Positions 35,817 through 44,955 of a stretch of 64,000 bases of DNA are shown here, piece after piece. The translations under genes and the position numbers were made by a program. Source of the DNA: Helicobacter pylori_CU (GTDB taxonomy: Bacteria > Campylobacterota > Campylobacteria > Campylobacterales > Helicobacteraceae). Position 1 is the first letter of the stretch. Each line of letters begins with the position of its first letter. The stretch lies in NCBI RefSeq assembly GCF_000259235.1, contig NC_017733.1:1054001-1118000 (forward strand), given 5' to 3'. The notes under the pieces are model-generated. The model saw only the letters and a program-made list of their open reading frames with translations, was not told where the DNA came from and made no database searches.

Positions 35817-37013
35817 CTAGCCCTTTCTTAAAAGCTTGAGTTTGATTAGGATTTTTTTAACAATCCCATGAAGCCCTAAAACTCTAAGGATCTTACTAAC
35901 CACCCTTTTAGCTAACGCTTTAGGCATCAAAAACACAAAATAAATAAGCTTATTGAAAAATTTTTTCACTAAATTACAAGTTAATTCAAAAACTCTTGAA
36001 TGGATTTTCCTTTCTTTAAACACAACAAACAGATACGATTTGAAAAACAAATACGGAGCCTTAAAAACAATTTCTTTTGAAGACTTTACTGAAGAAAAAT
36101 AGTGCTGCTCAGCCATTTTTGTGGTATAAAAGCTCTCATTGGTGTGCATTTTTTTAGTGTAATCGCTCATAAATGGGGTTTTAGCCAAAGCGTTCAGCCA
36201 TAAATCCGCTTTTAAACCAAAAGGATAGTCCCAAGGCTTCACCGCCCCCCACCAAGCGTCATAGTGGATAATGGTAGGGTTTTCTCGCGCCTCTAAAATG
36301 GTTTTCTTGTAATTCTCGTTTAAATACGCGTTAGAAAAATCTTTAATGGTGTAATAATAAGGGAAAACGCAATATTCAATCCCTAAAGCTTTCATGTTAG
36401 GCCAACACCATTTCGTAAAATCCAACTCCCCTTTAGCCTCATTCCCCTTTAAAAGATCATGCATTCTTAAGGTGAAATTTTTCTTGCGTTGGTAATCTAA
36501 ATTACAAAACAAAAACCCTTCCATCATGTGGTGCTTTTCAACTTCTAAAACCCCATAAAAATAATTCTCATCATTTTCTTTAATGCTTAAGAAATCAGCG
36601 CTAAATTCATTGCAAAAGATAACATCCACATCGCTCCACACCATTTTAGAATATTTGGGGAATAAATCCGCTAGAAAATACTTCACTAACACCATTTTAG
36701 AAAAACGCTTAGTGAAATCCTCATCAAAAGGGTTAGGGATAGTGTCTAAAAAAGGTTCAATATCTTTTACTTCTAAAACAGCAAATTCTTTAAAAGGCTC
36801 TGTGATTTGATTAAGTTTTGCTTTATCTTCTTCATTCAAGCCTACCACTAAAGCGTGTAGGGTGTAACGGATTTTTTTATTGGCTTTAGCGATGCTTTCT
36901 AGCAAGGAATAAAGACACGCGCCCGCAGGAATGAGGTAATTCTTATCAAAAGCAAAAGCGATAGGAATATGAAAATCTTGTTCTTTAAAAGAATGATTTG
37001 AAGCTGAAGTCAT
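35817..37013 (-). CDS. Family-8 glycosyltransferase, LPS biosynthesis (copy B)
   Basis: Tandem paralogue of copy A: residues 1-155 are identical, including the SDVDVIF metal site. The middle segment is different but of equal length (LEVEKHHMMEGFLF...), followed by the shared WDYPFGLKADLWLNALAKTPFMSD block. A longer, unrelated basic C-terminal tail (about 290-398) follows. The divergent middle probably shapes acceptor binding, so the pair may add different sugars or act on different acceptors; that is inference. From memory it corresponds to JHP1031, present in only some strains. The promoter region is identical to that of copy A. Confidence 0.88.
   Translation of the reverse strand: MTSASNHSFKEQDFHIPIAFAFDKNYLIPAGACLYSLLESIAKANKKIRYTLHALVVGLNEEDKAKLNQITEPFKEFAVLEVKDIEPFLDTIPNPFDEDFTKRFSKMVLVKYFLADLFPKYSKMVWSDVDVIFCNEFSADFLSIKENDENYFYGVLEVEKHHMMEGFLFCNLDYQRKKNFTLRMHDLLKGNEAKGELDFTKWCWPNMKALGIEYCVFPYYYTIKDFSNAYLNENYKKTILEARENPTIIHYDAWWGAVKPWDYPFGLKADLWLNALAKTPFMSDYTKKMHTNESFYTTKMAEQHYFSSVKSSKEIVFKAPYLFFKSYLFVVFKERKIHSRVFELTCNLVKKFFNKLIYFVFLMPKALAKRVVSKILRVLGLHGIVKKILIKLKLLRKG
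36161..36239. repeat. 79-bp exact repeat, copy B
   Basis: Partner of 34829-34907, encoding the WDYPFGLKADLWLNALAKTP region. Confidence 0.9.
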
Positions 37014-37126
37014 AAAAAATTAAACACCCTTTTTTAATGGCTATTTTATCCAAAAAAAAAAAAACCGAACTTGAAAGGGTTCTGTTCTTTGGTTTTTATG
37101 CTGTTTTTAAAGCAAATTAATTTAAA
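36548..37126. repeat. 579-bp exact direct repeat, copy B
   Basis: Partner of 35216-35794, including the same T13 tract (37064-37052, minus strand). The repeat ends abruptly at 37126, 76 bases before the divergent outer membrane protein gene. Confidence 0.92.
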
Positions 37127-37202
37127 ATCGTATCTTGTCTTTAAGTGCCGCCATTTTAAATGCTGCAATTTTAAAAGATGATGAAAGGGGCTGTGTTTTA
37201 GT

Positions 37203-38510
37203 TTGATTTTCTTAAAAAAATCTCTTTATGCGTTGTTAATTTCAAGTTTTTCAATACCACCCTTAATGAAAGCGGCTAGTTTTGTCTATGATTTGAAGTT
37301 TATGAGCTTTAATTTCAATTTAGTGGCCCCAAATAACAACCCCTATTGGAATAGCCTAACCAAAATGCAAGGTCGTCTCATGCCTCAAATCGGCGTCCAA
37401 TTAGACAAAAGACAGGCCTTGATGTTTGGAGCATGGTTCATTCAAAATTTACACACGCATTATAGCTACTTCCCTTATTCATGGGGGGTTACGATGTATT
37501 ACCAATACATAGGGAAAAATTTGAGATTTTTTTTAGGCATTGTGCCGCGAAGCTATCAAATAGGGCATTACCCTTTAAGCGCTTTTAAAAAACTTTTTTG
37601 GTTTATAGATCCTACTTTTAGGGGAGGAGCGTTTCAATTCAAACCGGCTTATGATCCTAACCGCTGGTGGAATGGGTGGTTTGAGGGCGTTGTGGATTGG
37701 TATGGGGGGCGCAATTGGAACAACCAGCCCAAAAAGAAAAATTACGATTTTGATCAATTCTTGTATTTTGTTTCTTCAGAATTTCAGTTTCTTAAAGGGT
37801 ATTTAGGTTTGGGGGGACAGCTTGTCATTTTCCATAACGCCAGCCATCATAGCATGGGAGATAACTACCCTTACGGCGGTAATTCTTACTTAAAACCAGG
37901 CGATGTAACCCCGCAATGGCCTAATGGCTACCCCTATTTCAGTCAAAAAAATAACCCACAAGGCGGAGAAACAGGGAAATACTCTAACCCTACCATTTTA
38001 GACAGGGTCTATTACCACGCTTATTTAAAAGCGGATTTTAAAAATCTCATGCCTTATATGGACAATATTTTCATGACTTTTGGCACGCAGTCGTCTCAAA
38101 CCCATTATTGCGTGCGTTATGCTAGCGAGTGCAAAAACGCTCAATTTTATAACAGCTTTGGGGGGGAATTTTACGCCCAAGCGCAATACAAAGGCTTTGG
38201 GATTTTTAACAGATACTATTTTTCCAACAAACCCCAAATGCACTTTTACGCCACTTATGGCCAATCCCTTTATACCGGATTGCCATGGTATAGAGCCCCT
38301 AATTTTGACATGATAGGGCTTTATTATGTCTATAAAAATAAATGGATAAGCGTGCGAGCGGATGCGTTTTTTAACTTTTTAGGTGGGGGCGATGGGTATC
38401 ATTTGTATGGCAAGGGGGGTAAGTGGTTTGTGATGTATCAGCAATTTTTAACCCTAACCATAGACACAAGAGAGTTGATTGATTTTGTCAAATCTAAAAT
38501 CCCTAAATAA
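37203..38510 (+). CDS. Putative outer membrane beta-barrel protein, unknown function
   Basis: The product has 435 residues with an N-terminal signal (about 1-24, ending near MKAA). The body is strikingly rich in Tyr, Trp and Phe (WWNGWFEGVVDWYGG and similar) with alternating aromatic strands, which suggests a porin-like barrel. It does not show the C-terminal aromatic motif of Hop/Hor proteins and ends in SKIPK. The start is a TTG with a poor ribosome site; GAAAGGGG lies about 15 bases before, and no closer in-frame ATG exists. It corresponds to HP1106 from memory. I recognise no function. Confidence 0.72.
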   Translation: MIFLKKSLYALLISSFSIPPLMKAASFVYDLKFMSFNFNLVAPNNNPYWNSLTKMQGRLMPQIGVQLDKRQALMFGAWFIQNLHTHYSYFPYSWGVTMYYQYIGKNLRFFLGIVPRSYQIGHYPLSAFKKLFWFIDPTFRGGAFQFKPAYDPNRWWNGWFEGVVDWYGGRNWNNQPKKKNYDFDQFLYFVSSEFQFLKGYLGLGGQLVIFHNASHHSMGDNYPYGGNSYLKPGDVTPQWPNGYPYFSQKNNPQGGETGKYSNPTILDRVYYHAYLKADFKNLMPYMDNIFMTFGTQSSQTHYCVRYASECKNAQFYNSFGGEFYAQAQYKGFGIFNRYYFSNKPQMHFYATYGQSLYTGLPWYRAPNFDMIGLYYVYKNKWISVRADAFFNFLGGGDGYHLYGKGGKWFVMYQQFLTLTIDTRELIDFVKSKIPK

Positions 38511-38516
38511 CTATAT

Positions 38517-39179
38517 CTAAAAATTATAGATATAATTGAAATAAGCTACCGGTAAGCGGTGCCATAAAGTAGTCGCGCTCAAGCCATCAACGATTTCGGT
38601 TCTTTTGTTAGGAATGACAGGGAATTTCAACCCGAAAGTGATTTCATTGTGTAAAAAGCCAAAACGAAAACCCACTTTCACAAGCAATTGGAAAAGCGAA
38701 TTTTCTTTGCCTAAATTTTGAGCGATAATCCCATGCATAGCCCCTCCTGGCATGTAAGTCGCCCCAGCGATGCCTAAGCCAAACTCTAACCCTAAAAACA
38801 TCTTTGGCGAATTGAAAGCGTCCCACAAACCGCTAAATTCTAAACCATAGGTAGAAATATAGGATTTGTGAGAAGAAAAAGTCTGATCATAAAACAACCC
38901 GTAACGGAAACCCACATGCTCTACAGCTTGCGTTTTAGCCACAAATTTCCCCCCTAACACCACACCAAAGCCATTGCCGGTCATGAAATACGATTTATCT
39001 ATAGAACTGGTGCTAAAAGATGTGTTGATCGCGCTAAGCTGATACCCAACCCCTAAATAAAAGGTATTCCTGTCCGCAAATTTAGGTTTTTTTGATTTTT
39101 CATCAAGCTCTGCCTCTGCGGCTTGAAGCGATGATAATAACGCCATGCCCATTAATATTTTAATTGTTGTTTTATTCAT
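38517..39179 (-). CDS. Hor-family outer membrane protein
   Basis: The ATG at 39179 (MNKTTIKILMG) begins a clean signal peptide ending near LQAAEA and has AGAGGAA upstream, so it is preferred over the start at 39209. Mature strands FYLGVGYQLSAINTSF, the central GFRYGLFYD and the C-terminal aromatic YFNYIYNF are typical of H. pylori Hor/Hop barrels. The length is 220 residues. It converges with the preceding barrel gene, with six bases between the stops. Function unknown; probably HP1107. Confidence 0.85.
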   Translation of the reverse strand: MNKTTIKILMGMALLSSLQAAEAELDEKSKKPKFADRNTFYLGVGYQLSAINTSFSTSSIDKSYFMTGNGFGVVLGGKFVAKTQAVEHVGFRYGLFYDQTFSSHKSYISTYGLEFSGLWDAFNSPKMFLGLEFGLGIAGATYMPGGAMHGIIAQNLGKENSLFQLLVKVGFRFGFLHNEITFGLKFPVIPNKRTEIVDGLSATTLWHRLPVAYFNYIYNF

Positions 39180-39410
39180 AACCCAATTCCTCTTGTTATC
39201 CTGCCCCACACTTGCCCTAATAGACTAAGATCAAATCACGCCCTAATAATAACAAAGTTTAAAATAAATATTAGTGGTTTTGATTAAGAACGCCTATCTT
39301 TTTAGAATAAATAGCCATAAAATAGCCATAATTCTTGTGGGTATGCCCCCATTTTCCTATAAAAATTCCTAAAAAGATATTGTTATAAGACACATTAATG
39401 GTTTTTCTTG

Positions 39411-39416
39411 TATAAT
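39411..39416 (+). promoter_or_regulatory. Predicted -10 box (TATAAT) of the por operon
   Basis: A perfect TATAAT lies 50 bases before the porC ATG, in AT-rich upstream sequence. Confidence 0.55.
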
Positions 39417-39466
39417 TTTGAGCTAAGTTCAATTTATTTTATACGATATTAAGGAGACATATTACC

Positions 39467-40027
39467 ATGTTTCAAATTAGATGGCATGCGCGAGCTGGTC
39501 AAGGCGCTATCACCGGTGCTAAAGGGTTGGCTGATGTGATTTCAAAAACAGGCAAAGAAGTGCAAGCGTTCGCTTCCTATGGTTCAGCTAAAAGGGGGGC
39601 TGCTATGATGGCTTATAACCGCGTTGATGATGAGCCTATTTTAAACCATGAACGCTTCATGCAACCGGATTATGTGCTGGTGATTGACCCTGGTTTGGTT
39701 TTCATTGAAAACATTTTCGCTAATGAAAAAGAAGACACGACCTATATCATCACTAGCTATCTTAACAAAGAAGAATTGTTTGAAAAAAAACCTGAATTAA
39801 AAACCCGTAAGGTGTTTTTAGTGGATTGTTTAAAAATCTCTATGGAAACCTTAAAACGCCCCATCCCCAACACGCCCATGCTAGGGGCGTTAATGAAAGT
39901 GTCTGGCATGCTTGAAATTGAGGCTTTTAAAGAAGCTTTTAAGAAAGTTTTAGGCAAAAAACTCACGCAAGAAGTCATTGACGCTAACATGCTCGCTATC
40001 CAAAGAGCTTATGAAGAAGTTCAATAA
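39467..40027 (+). CDS. porC: Pyruvate:flavodoxin oxidoreductase gamma subunit
   Basis: Smallest catalytic-domain subunit of the oxygen-sensitive four-subunit enzyme that replaces pyruvate dehydrogenase, making acetyl-CoA and passing electrons to flavodoxin. The sequence opens with the family signature RWHARAGQGAITGAKGLAD and continues with SYGSAKRGA. The length is 186. AAGGAG lies eight bases before the ATG. First of four tightly spaced genes in the order gamma-delta-alpha-beta. Confidence 0.94.
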   Translation: MFQIRWHARAGQGAITGAKGLADVISKTGKEVQAFASYGSAKRGAAMMAYNRVDDEPILNHERFMQPDYVLVIDPGLVFIENIFANEKEDTTYIITSYLNKEELFEKKPELKTRKVFLVDCLKISMETLKRPIPNTPMLGALMKVSGMLEIEAFKEAFKKVLGKKLTQEVIDANMLAIQRAYEEVQ

Positions 40028-40042
40028 CATTAAGGATTAAAG

Positions 40043-40435
40043 ATGAAAGATTGGAATGAATTTGAAATGGGGGCGGTGCTCTTCCCTTTTGAAAAAAACG
40101 CACAAAGCGAAATGGAAAAACACAATGATGAGCGCCATTACACCGATCAAAGCTACTTCACCACTTCAGTGGCTCATTGGCGCGTGGCTAAGCCTGTGCA
40201 TAACAATAATATTTGCATCAATTGCTTTAATTGTTGGGTTTATTGCCCAGACGCTGCCATTCTTTCAAGAGAGGGCAAGTTAAAGGGCGTGGATTATTCT
40301 CATTGTAAAGGCTGTGGCGTGTGCGTGGATGTCTGCCCCACCAACCCTAAATCGCTATGGATGTTTGAAGAACAAATTGAGCCCGCTACCGCTCTCACTC
40401 AATGGCCGCAAAAACAAGAAAAGAAAAAATCATAA
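40043..40435 (+). CDS. porD: Pyruvate:flavodoxin oxidoreductase delta subunit (2[4Fe-4S] ferredoxin-like)
   Basis: Electron-transfer subunit of 130 residues. It has two cluster-binding motifs: CINCFNCWVYCPD near residue 56, and CKGCGVCVDVCPTNP near 91, each CxxCxxCxxxCP. The N-terminal region packs on the other Por subunits. It lies 15 bases after porC and nine before porA. Confidence 0.95.
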   Translation: MKDWNEFEMGAVLFPFEKNAQSEMEKHNDERHYTDQSYFTTSVAHWRVAKPVHNNNICINCFNCWVYCPDAAILSREGKLKGVDYSHCKGCGVCVDVCPTNPKSLWMFEEQIEPATALTQWPQKQEKKKS

Positions 40436-40444
40436 GGAAAAAAT

Positions 40445-41668
40445 ATGGCAAAAAGTATTGAATTGCAAGAGATAGAAGTGTGGGATGGCAATACCGCTAG
40501 CTCTAACGCTTTAAGACAGGCTCAAATTGATGTCATCGCAGCCTATCCTATCACCCCATCAACGCCCATTGTGCAGAATTATGGCTCGTTTAAGGATAAT
40601 GGCTATATTGATGGCGAATTTGTTTTAGTGGAATCTGAGCATGCCGCCATGAGCGCATGCGTGGGAGCGGCTGCAGCTGGAGGGAGAGTCAGCACTGCGA
40701 CTAGCTCTCAAGGTTTGGCGTTAATGGTAGAGGTTTTATACCAGGCTTCTGGCATGCGTTTGCCTATCGTTTTGAATTTAGTCAATCGCGCTCTAGCAGC
40801 CCCTTTAAATATCCATGGCGATCATTCTGATATGTATTTAAGTAGGGATTCTGGCTGGGTAAGTTTATGCACATGCAACCCTCAAGAAGCTTACGATTTC
40901 ACTTTAATGGCGTTTAGAATCGCAGAACACCAAAAGGTGCGCGTGCCTACTATCGTCAATCAAGATGGTTTTTTATGCTCGCACACCGTGCAAAATGTCC
41001 GCCCTTTGAGCGATGCAGTGGCTTATCAATTCGTAGGCGAATACCAAACCAAGCATTCCCTTTTGGATTTTGATAAACCGGTAAGCTATGGCGCGCAAGC
41101 TGAAGAAGAATGGCATTATGAGCATAAAGCCCAACTCCACCATGCTATCATGAGCGCGTCTTCTGTGATTGAAGAAGTGTTCAATGATTTCGCTAAACTC
41201 ACAGGCAGGCAATACCATTTGACTAAAACTTTCCAGCTAGAAGACGCTGAAATCGCTATCTTTGCGTTAGGCACTACTTATGAATCAGCGATCGTAGCGG
41301 CTAAAGAAATGCGTAAAAAAGGCATTAAGGCCGGCGTGGCTACCATCCATTCTCTGCGCCCTTTCCCTTATGAAAGATTGGGGCAGGATTTGAAAAATCT
41401 TAAGGCTCTAGCGATTTTAGATAAAAGCTCCCCAGCGGGCGCTATGGGGGCGATGTTTAATGAAGTAACGAGCGCGGTGTATCAAACGCAAGGGACTAAA
41501 CACCCTGTGGTGTCTAACTACATTTATGGTTTAGGCGAAAGGGATATGACGATCGCGCATTTATGCGAGATTTTTGAAGAAATCAATGAAGACGCTCTTA
41601 AAGGCACGCTCACGCACCCTACCCAACAATTCGTAGGTTTGCATGGCCCTAAAATGAGCTTTTTTTAA
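40445..41668 (+). CDS. porA: Pyruvate:flavodoxin oxidoreductase alpha subunit
   Basis: Subunit holding the pyruvate-binding and transketolase-pyrimidine-like domain. AAYPITPSTPIVQ near residue 34, VESEHAAMSACVGAAAAGGR near 63 and TATSSQGL are the conserved active-site blocks; NIHGDHSDMYLSRDSGW is also diagnostic. The length is 407. AAGGAA precedes the ATG. Confidence 0.95.
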   Translation: MAKSIELQEIEVWDGNTASSNALRQAQIDVIAAYPITPSTPIVQNYGSFKDNGYIDGEFVLVESEHAAMSACVGAAAAGGRVSTATSSQGLALMVEVLYQASGMRLPIVLNLVNRALAAPLNIHGDHSDMYLSRDSGWVSLCTCNPQEAYDFTLMAFRIAEHQKVRVPTIVNQDGFLCSHTVQNVRPLSDAVAYQFVGEYQTKHSLLDFDKPVSYGAQAEEEWHYEHKAQLHHAIMSASSVIEEVFNDFAKLTGRQYHLTKTFQLEDAEIAIFALGTTYESAIVAAKEMRKKGIKAGVATIHSLRPFPYERLGQDLKNLKALAILDKSSPAGAMGAMFNEVTSAVYQTQGTKHPVVSNYIYGLGERDMTIAHLCEIFEEINEDALKGTLTHPTQQFVGLHGPKMSFF

Positions 41669-41680
41669 AAAGGAAATATC

Positions 41681-42625
41681 ATGGTAAAAGAAGTCAAAAC
41701 ACTCAAAGGTTTTAGCCAAAGCGCTGAGAAATTTCAAGGCTCGCACTTGCTTTGCCCGGGTTGTGGGCATGGCATTATTGTGCGCGAAGTTTTAAACGCT
41801 GTAGATGGGCCTATTGTTTTAGGCAATTCTACCGGTTGTTTAGAGGTATGCTCGGCGGTGTATCCGCACACTTCATGGGATGTGCCTTGGATTCATATTG
41901 GTTTTGAAAATGGCTCTACGGCGATTTCAGGGGTGGAAGCGATGTATAAGGCTTTAGTGAATAAGGGCCGCTATCAAGGTCAAAAGCCAAAATTTGTGGC
42001 GTTTGGGGGCGATGGAGCTAGTTATGATATTGGTTTTCAATTCATCAGCGGTTGCATGGAAAGAGGGCATGACATGACTTACATTTGCCTAGATAATGAA
42101 AACTACGCCAATACCGGCGGTCAAAGAAGTGGTTCTACGCCATTAGGGGCTAGCACTTCTACCACGCCAGCAGGATCGGTTAGCTTTGGTAAAAAAGAAA
42201 AGAAAAAAGACATCGTCAATATCATGGCAAGCCATGGGGTCCCTTATGTGGCGCAACTCTCGCCCAATAAATGGAAAGACATGAATAAAAAGATTAAAAC
42301 CGCGCTAGACACTGAAGGGCCTTGCTTTATCAACGCTCTTAGCCCATGCACGACTGAATGGAAATTTGAATCCAATAAAACCATTGAATTAGCGGATATG
42401 GCTGTGGATAGTTTGATGTTCCCCTTATTTGAAATCTTTAATGGCAGGGAATTGAAAATCACTTACCGCCCCAGAAATATCATTCCTGTAAGGGATTATT
42501 TAGCGGCTCAAAAGCGTTTCAAACACCTTTTCAAAAAAGAAAACGAACACATCATTGAAGAATTGCAAAAAGATGTGAATGATCGTTGGGAATACTTGCA
42601 ACGCAGAGAAGAAGCTAAAGTATAA
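41681..42625 (+). CDS. porB: Pyruvate:flavodoxin oxidoreductase beta subunit (TPP- and Fe-S-binding)
   Basis: Binds thiamine pyrophosphate and one [4Fe-4S] cluster. LLCPGCGHG supplies two cluster cysteines, with a third in STGCLEVC. The TPP motif is GGDGASYDIGF...NENYANTGGQ (GDG...NxxYxNTGGQ). The length is 314, and the C-terminus is Glu/Arg rich. Last gene of porCDAB; a hairpin follows. Confidence 0.95.
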   Translation: MVKEVKTLKGFSQSAEKFQGSHLLCPGCGHGIIVREVLNAVDGPIVLGNSTGCLEVCSAVYPHTSWDVPWIHIGFENGSTAISGVEAMYKALVNKGRYQGQKPKFVAFGGDGASYDIGFQFISGCMERGHDMTYICLDNENYANTGGQRSGSTPLGASTSTTPAGSVSFGKKEKKKDIVNIMASHGVPYVAQLSPNKWKDMNKKIKTALDTEGPCFINALSPCTTEWKFESNKTIELADMAVDSLMFPLFEIFNGRELKITYRPRNIIPVRDYLAAQKRFKHLFKKENEHIIEELQKDVNDRWEYLQRREEAKV

Positions 42626-42636
42626 CCCTTCCATTA

Positions 42637-42680
42637 AATCAAGGGGCTTTTTTGCACCTTGTGCGATTTTCCCCTTGATT
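42637..42680 (+). terminator. Nested hairpin downstream of porB
   Basis: AATCAAGGGG and CCCCTTGATT form a perfect ten-base-pair stem around an inner GCAC-CTT-GTGC hairpin. No long T run follows, so it may end transcription or protect the por transcript 3' end. Confidence 0.55.
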
Positions 42681-42733
42681 CTTTAAACCCCTTTAAAGTA
42701 ACATAAATCCCATTTTGATTGTAAGGATTGTCG

Positions 42734-44056
42734 GTGTTAGAACGCTATGCGAATGAAGAAATGAAAGCCCTATGGAATGAGCAAACCAAGTTTGAAACCT
42801 ATTTAGAAGTGGAAAAAGCTGTCGTTAGAGCGTGGAACAAGCTTGGACAAATCCAAGATAGCGATTGTGAAAAAATCTGTGCGAAAGCGGCATTCAATCT
42901 TGAACGCATCAAAGAAATTGAAAAAACCACTAAGCATGATTTAATCGCTTTCACTACTTGCGTGGCTGAAAGCTTGGGCGAAGAATCCCGCTTCTTTCAT
43001 TATGGGATCACTTCTAGCGATTGCATTGATACGGCTATGGCGTTATTGATGACCAAAAGCTTAAAACTCATTCAAAAAGGCGTTCAAAATCTTTATGAAA
43101 CCCTTAAAAATAGGGCTTTAGAGCATAAAGACACGCTGATGGTGGGCAGAAGCCATGGGGTGTTTGGCGAACCCATTACTTTTGGCTTAGTGTTAGCCCT
43201 TTTTGCTGATGAAATCAAACGGCATTTAAAAGCCTTGGATTTAACGATGGAATTTATCAGCGTGGGAGCGATCAGTGGGGCTATGGGGAATTTCGCGCAC
43301 GCCCCTTTAGAATTAGAAGAATTAGCGTGCGAATTTTTAGGCTTAAAAACCGCCAATATCAGCAATCAAGTCATTCAAAGAGACCGCTACGCTAGGCTTG
43401 CATGCGATCTGGCTCTTTTAGCGAGCAGTTGTGAAAAAATCGCTGTCAATATCCGCCATTTGCAACGCAGTGAAGTCTATGAAGTGGAAGAAGCTTTTTC
43501 AACAGGGCAAAAAGGAAGCTCTGCAATGCCCCATAAAAGAAACCCCATCTTGAGCGAGAATATCACCGGGCTTTGCAGGGTGATTCGCTCTTTTACGACC
43601 CCTATGTTAGAAAATGTCGCCTTATGGCATGAAAGAGACATGAGCCATAGCTCTGTGGAGCGTTTTGCCTTGCCCGATCTGTTTATCACGAGCGATTTTA
43701 TGCTCAGCCGCCTAAATGGCGTGATTGAAAATCTGGTGGTTTATCCTAAAAACATGCTTAAAAATTTAGCTTTGAGTGGGGGGCTAGTCTTTTCGCAACG
43801 GGTGTTATTGGAATTGCCTAAAAAAGGTTTGAGCCGAGAAGAAAGCTATTCTATCGTGCAAGAAAATGCGATGAAAATATGGGAGGTTTTGCAACAAGGC
43901 GCTTTTAAAAACGCTGATGAAAATTTGTTTTTAAACGCCCTACTCAACGATGAACGCTTGAAAAAATATTTGAGCGAGGACGAAATCAAAGCATGTTTTG
44001 ATTACAGCTATTACACTAAAAATGTGGGGGCGATTTTTAAAAGGGTGTTTGGATAA
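42734..44056 (+). CDS. purB: Adenylosuccinate lyase
   Basis: Cleaves SAICAR and adenylosuccinate in purine synthesis. Fumarase/aspartase superfamily: signature SSAMPHKRNP with the catalytic mobile-loop serine near residue 260, TSSDCIDTAMAL near 96 and GRSHGVFGEP near 139. The GTG at 42734 (MLERYANEEM) is chosen over the TTG at 42728 because AAGGA abuts the TTG and stands six bases from the GTG. This gives 440 residues. Confidence 0.94.
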   Translation: MLERYANEEMKALWNEQTKFETYLEVEKAVVRAWNKLGQIQDSDCEKICAKAAFNLERIKEIEKTTKHDLIAFTTCVAESLGEESRFFHYGITSSDCIDTAMALLMTKSLKLIQKGVQNLYETLKNRALEHKDTLMVGRSHGVFGEPITFGLVLALFADEIKRHLKALDLTMEFISVGAISGAMGNFAHAPLELEELACEFLGLKTANISNQVIQRDRYARLACDLALLASSCEKIAVNIRHLQRSEVYEVEEAFSTGQKGSSAMPHKRNPILSENITGLCRVIRSFTTPMLENVALWHERDMSHSSVERFALPDLFITSDFMLSRLNGVIENLVVYPKNMLKNLALSGGLVFSQRVLLELPKKGLSREESYSIVQENAMKIWEVLQQGAFKNADENLFLNALLNDERLKKYLSEDEIKACFDYSYYTKNVGAIFKRVFG

Positions 44057-44121
44057 GGCGCGTTTTTACAAAAACAAAACTATAAAATAAGCGCTAAAAA
44101 ATTGAAGTTTTAAGGGGTTTT

Positions 44122-44955
44122 TTGAAACGAGCGTTATACTTAATTTTAGGGCTTTTTTGCGCGCTTAATGCAAAGGGTTTTAAAGATGTTTTGACTAAAG
44201 GGGATTACACTTTTTTTAATAAGAAGGTAGTTTCGCCCATCAAACGCTATGCGGATAGATCAGCGTTTTATTTGGGGCTTGGGTATCAGTTAGGGAGCAT
44301 TCAGCACAACTACAGCAACTTGAATTTATCCCAACAATTCAATAAGAGCCAAATCATTTTTAGCGATGGCTTAAGCCCTGTTTTTAAAAATTCGTATATG
44401 TCTAACGGCCTTGGCGTGCAAGTGGGCTATAAATGGGTGGGTAAGCATGAAGAAACGAAGTGGTTTGGATTTAGGTGGGGATTATTTTATGATTTGAGCG
44501 CTTCTCTTTATGGCCAAAAAGAATCGCAGTCTATCATCATTTCCACTTACGGCACTTATATGGATTTATTGCTTAACGCTTATAATGGGGATAAGTTTTT
44601 TGCTGGGTTCAATCTGGGGATCGCTTTTGCTGGAGTGTATGACAAATTGAGCGATGCGTTATTGTATCAAGCCCTTCTTTTAGACACTTTTGGCGGGAAA
44701 GTGGATCCAAATGGTTTCCAATTTTTGGTAAATTTAGGGGTTCGTTTGGGGAATAAGCGCAACCAATTTGGCTTTGGGATTAAAGTCCCTACTTATTATT
44801 TTAACCATTATTATTCCATGAATAACATTAGCAATAATAGTGGAGATGTTCTCAAAGTTTTACGATTTTTAGAATACGGGATCAACAGCTTGTTATACCA
44901 AGTTGATTTCAGGCGCAATTACTCGGTTTATTTCAACTACACTTATAGTTTTTAA
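44122..44955 (+). CDS. Hor-family outer membrane protein (HorI-like)
   Basis: Signal peptide (about 1-19, ending LNAKG), then the repeated Hor pattern AFYLGLGYQLGSIQHNYS, GFRWGLFYDLSAS, NLGIAFAGVYD and the C-terminal barrel strand YSVYFNYTYSF. The length is 277. TTG start with AAGGGG about five bases before. The 3' end overlaps uvrB by four bases on the opposite strand. It corresponds to HP1113, which I recall as horI; the letter is not certain. Confidence 0.85.
   Translation: MKRALYLILGLFCALNAKGFKDVLTKGDYTFFNKKVVSPIKRYADRSAFYLGLGYQLGSIQHNYSNLNLSQQFNKSQIIFSDGLSPVFKNSYMSNGLGVQVGYKWVGKHEETKWFGFRWGLFYDLSASLYGQKESQSIIISTYGTYMDLLLNAYNGDKFFAGFNLGIAFAGVYDKLSDALLYQALLLDTFGGKVDPNGFQFLVNLGVRLGNKRNQFGFGIKVPTYYFNHYYSMNNISNNSGDVLKVLRFLEYGINSLLYQVDFRRNYSVYFNYTYSF

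Noticed and set aside
34515..37126. Insertion sequence or transposon as the cause of the duplicated block
   Set aside because: No transposase, terminal inverted repeats or target duplication seen; tandem duplication explains it.
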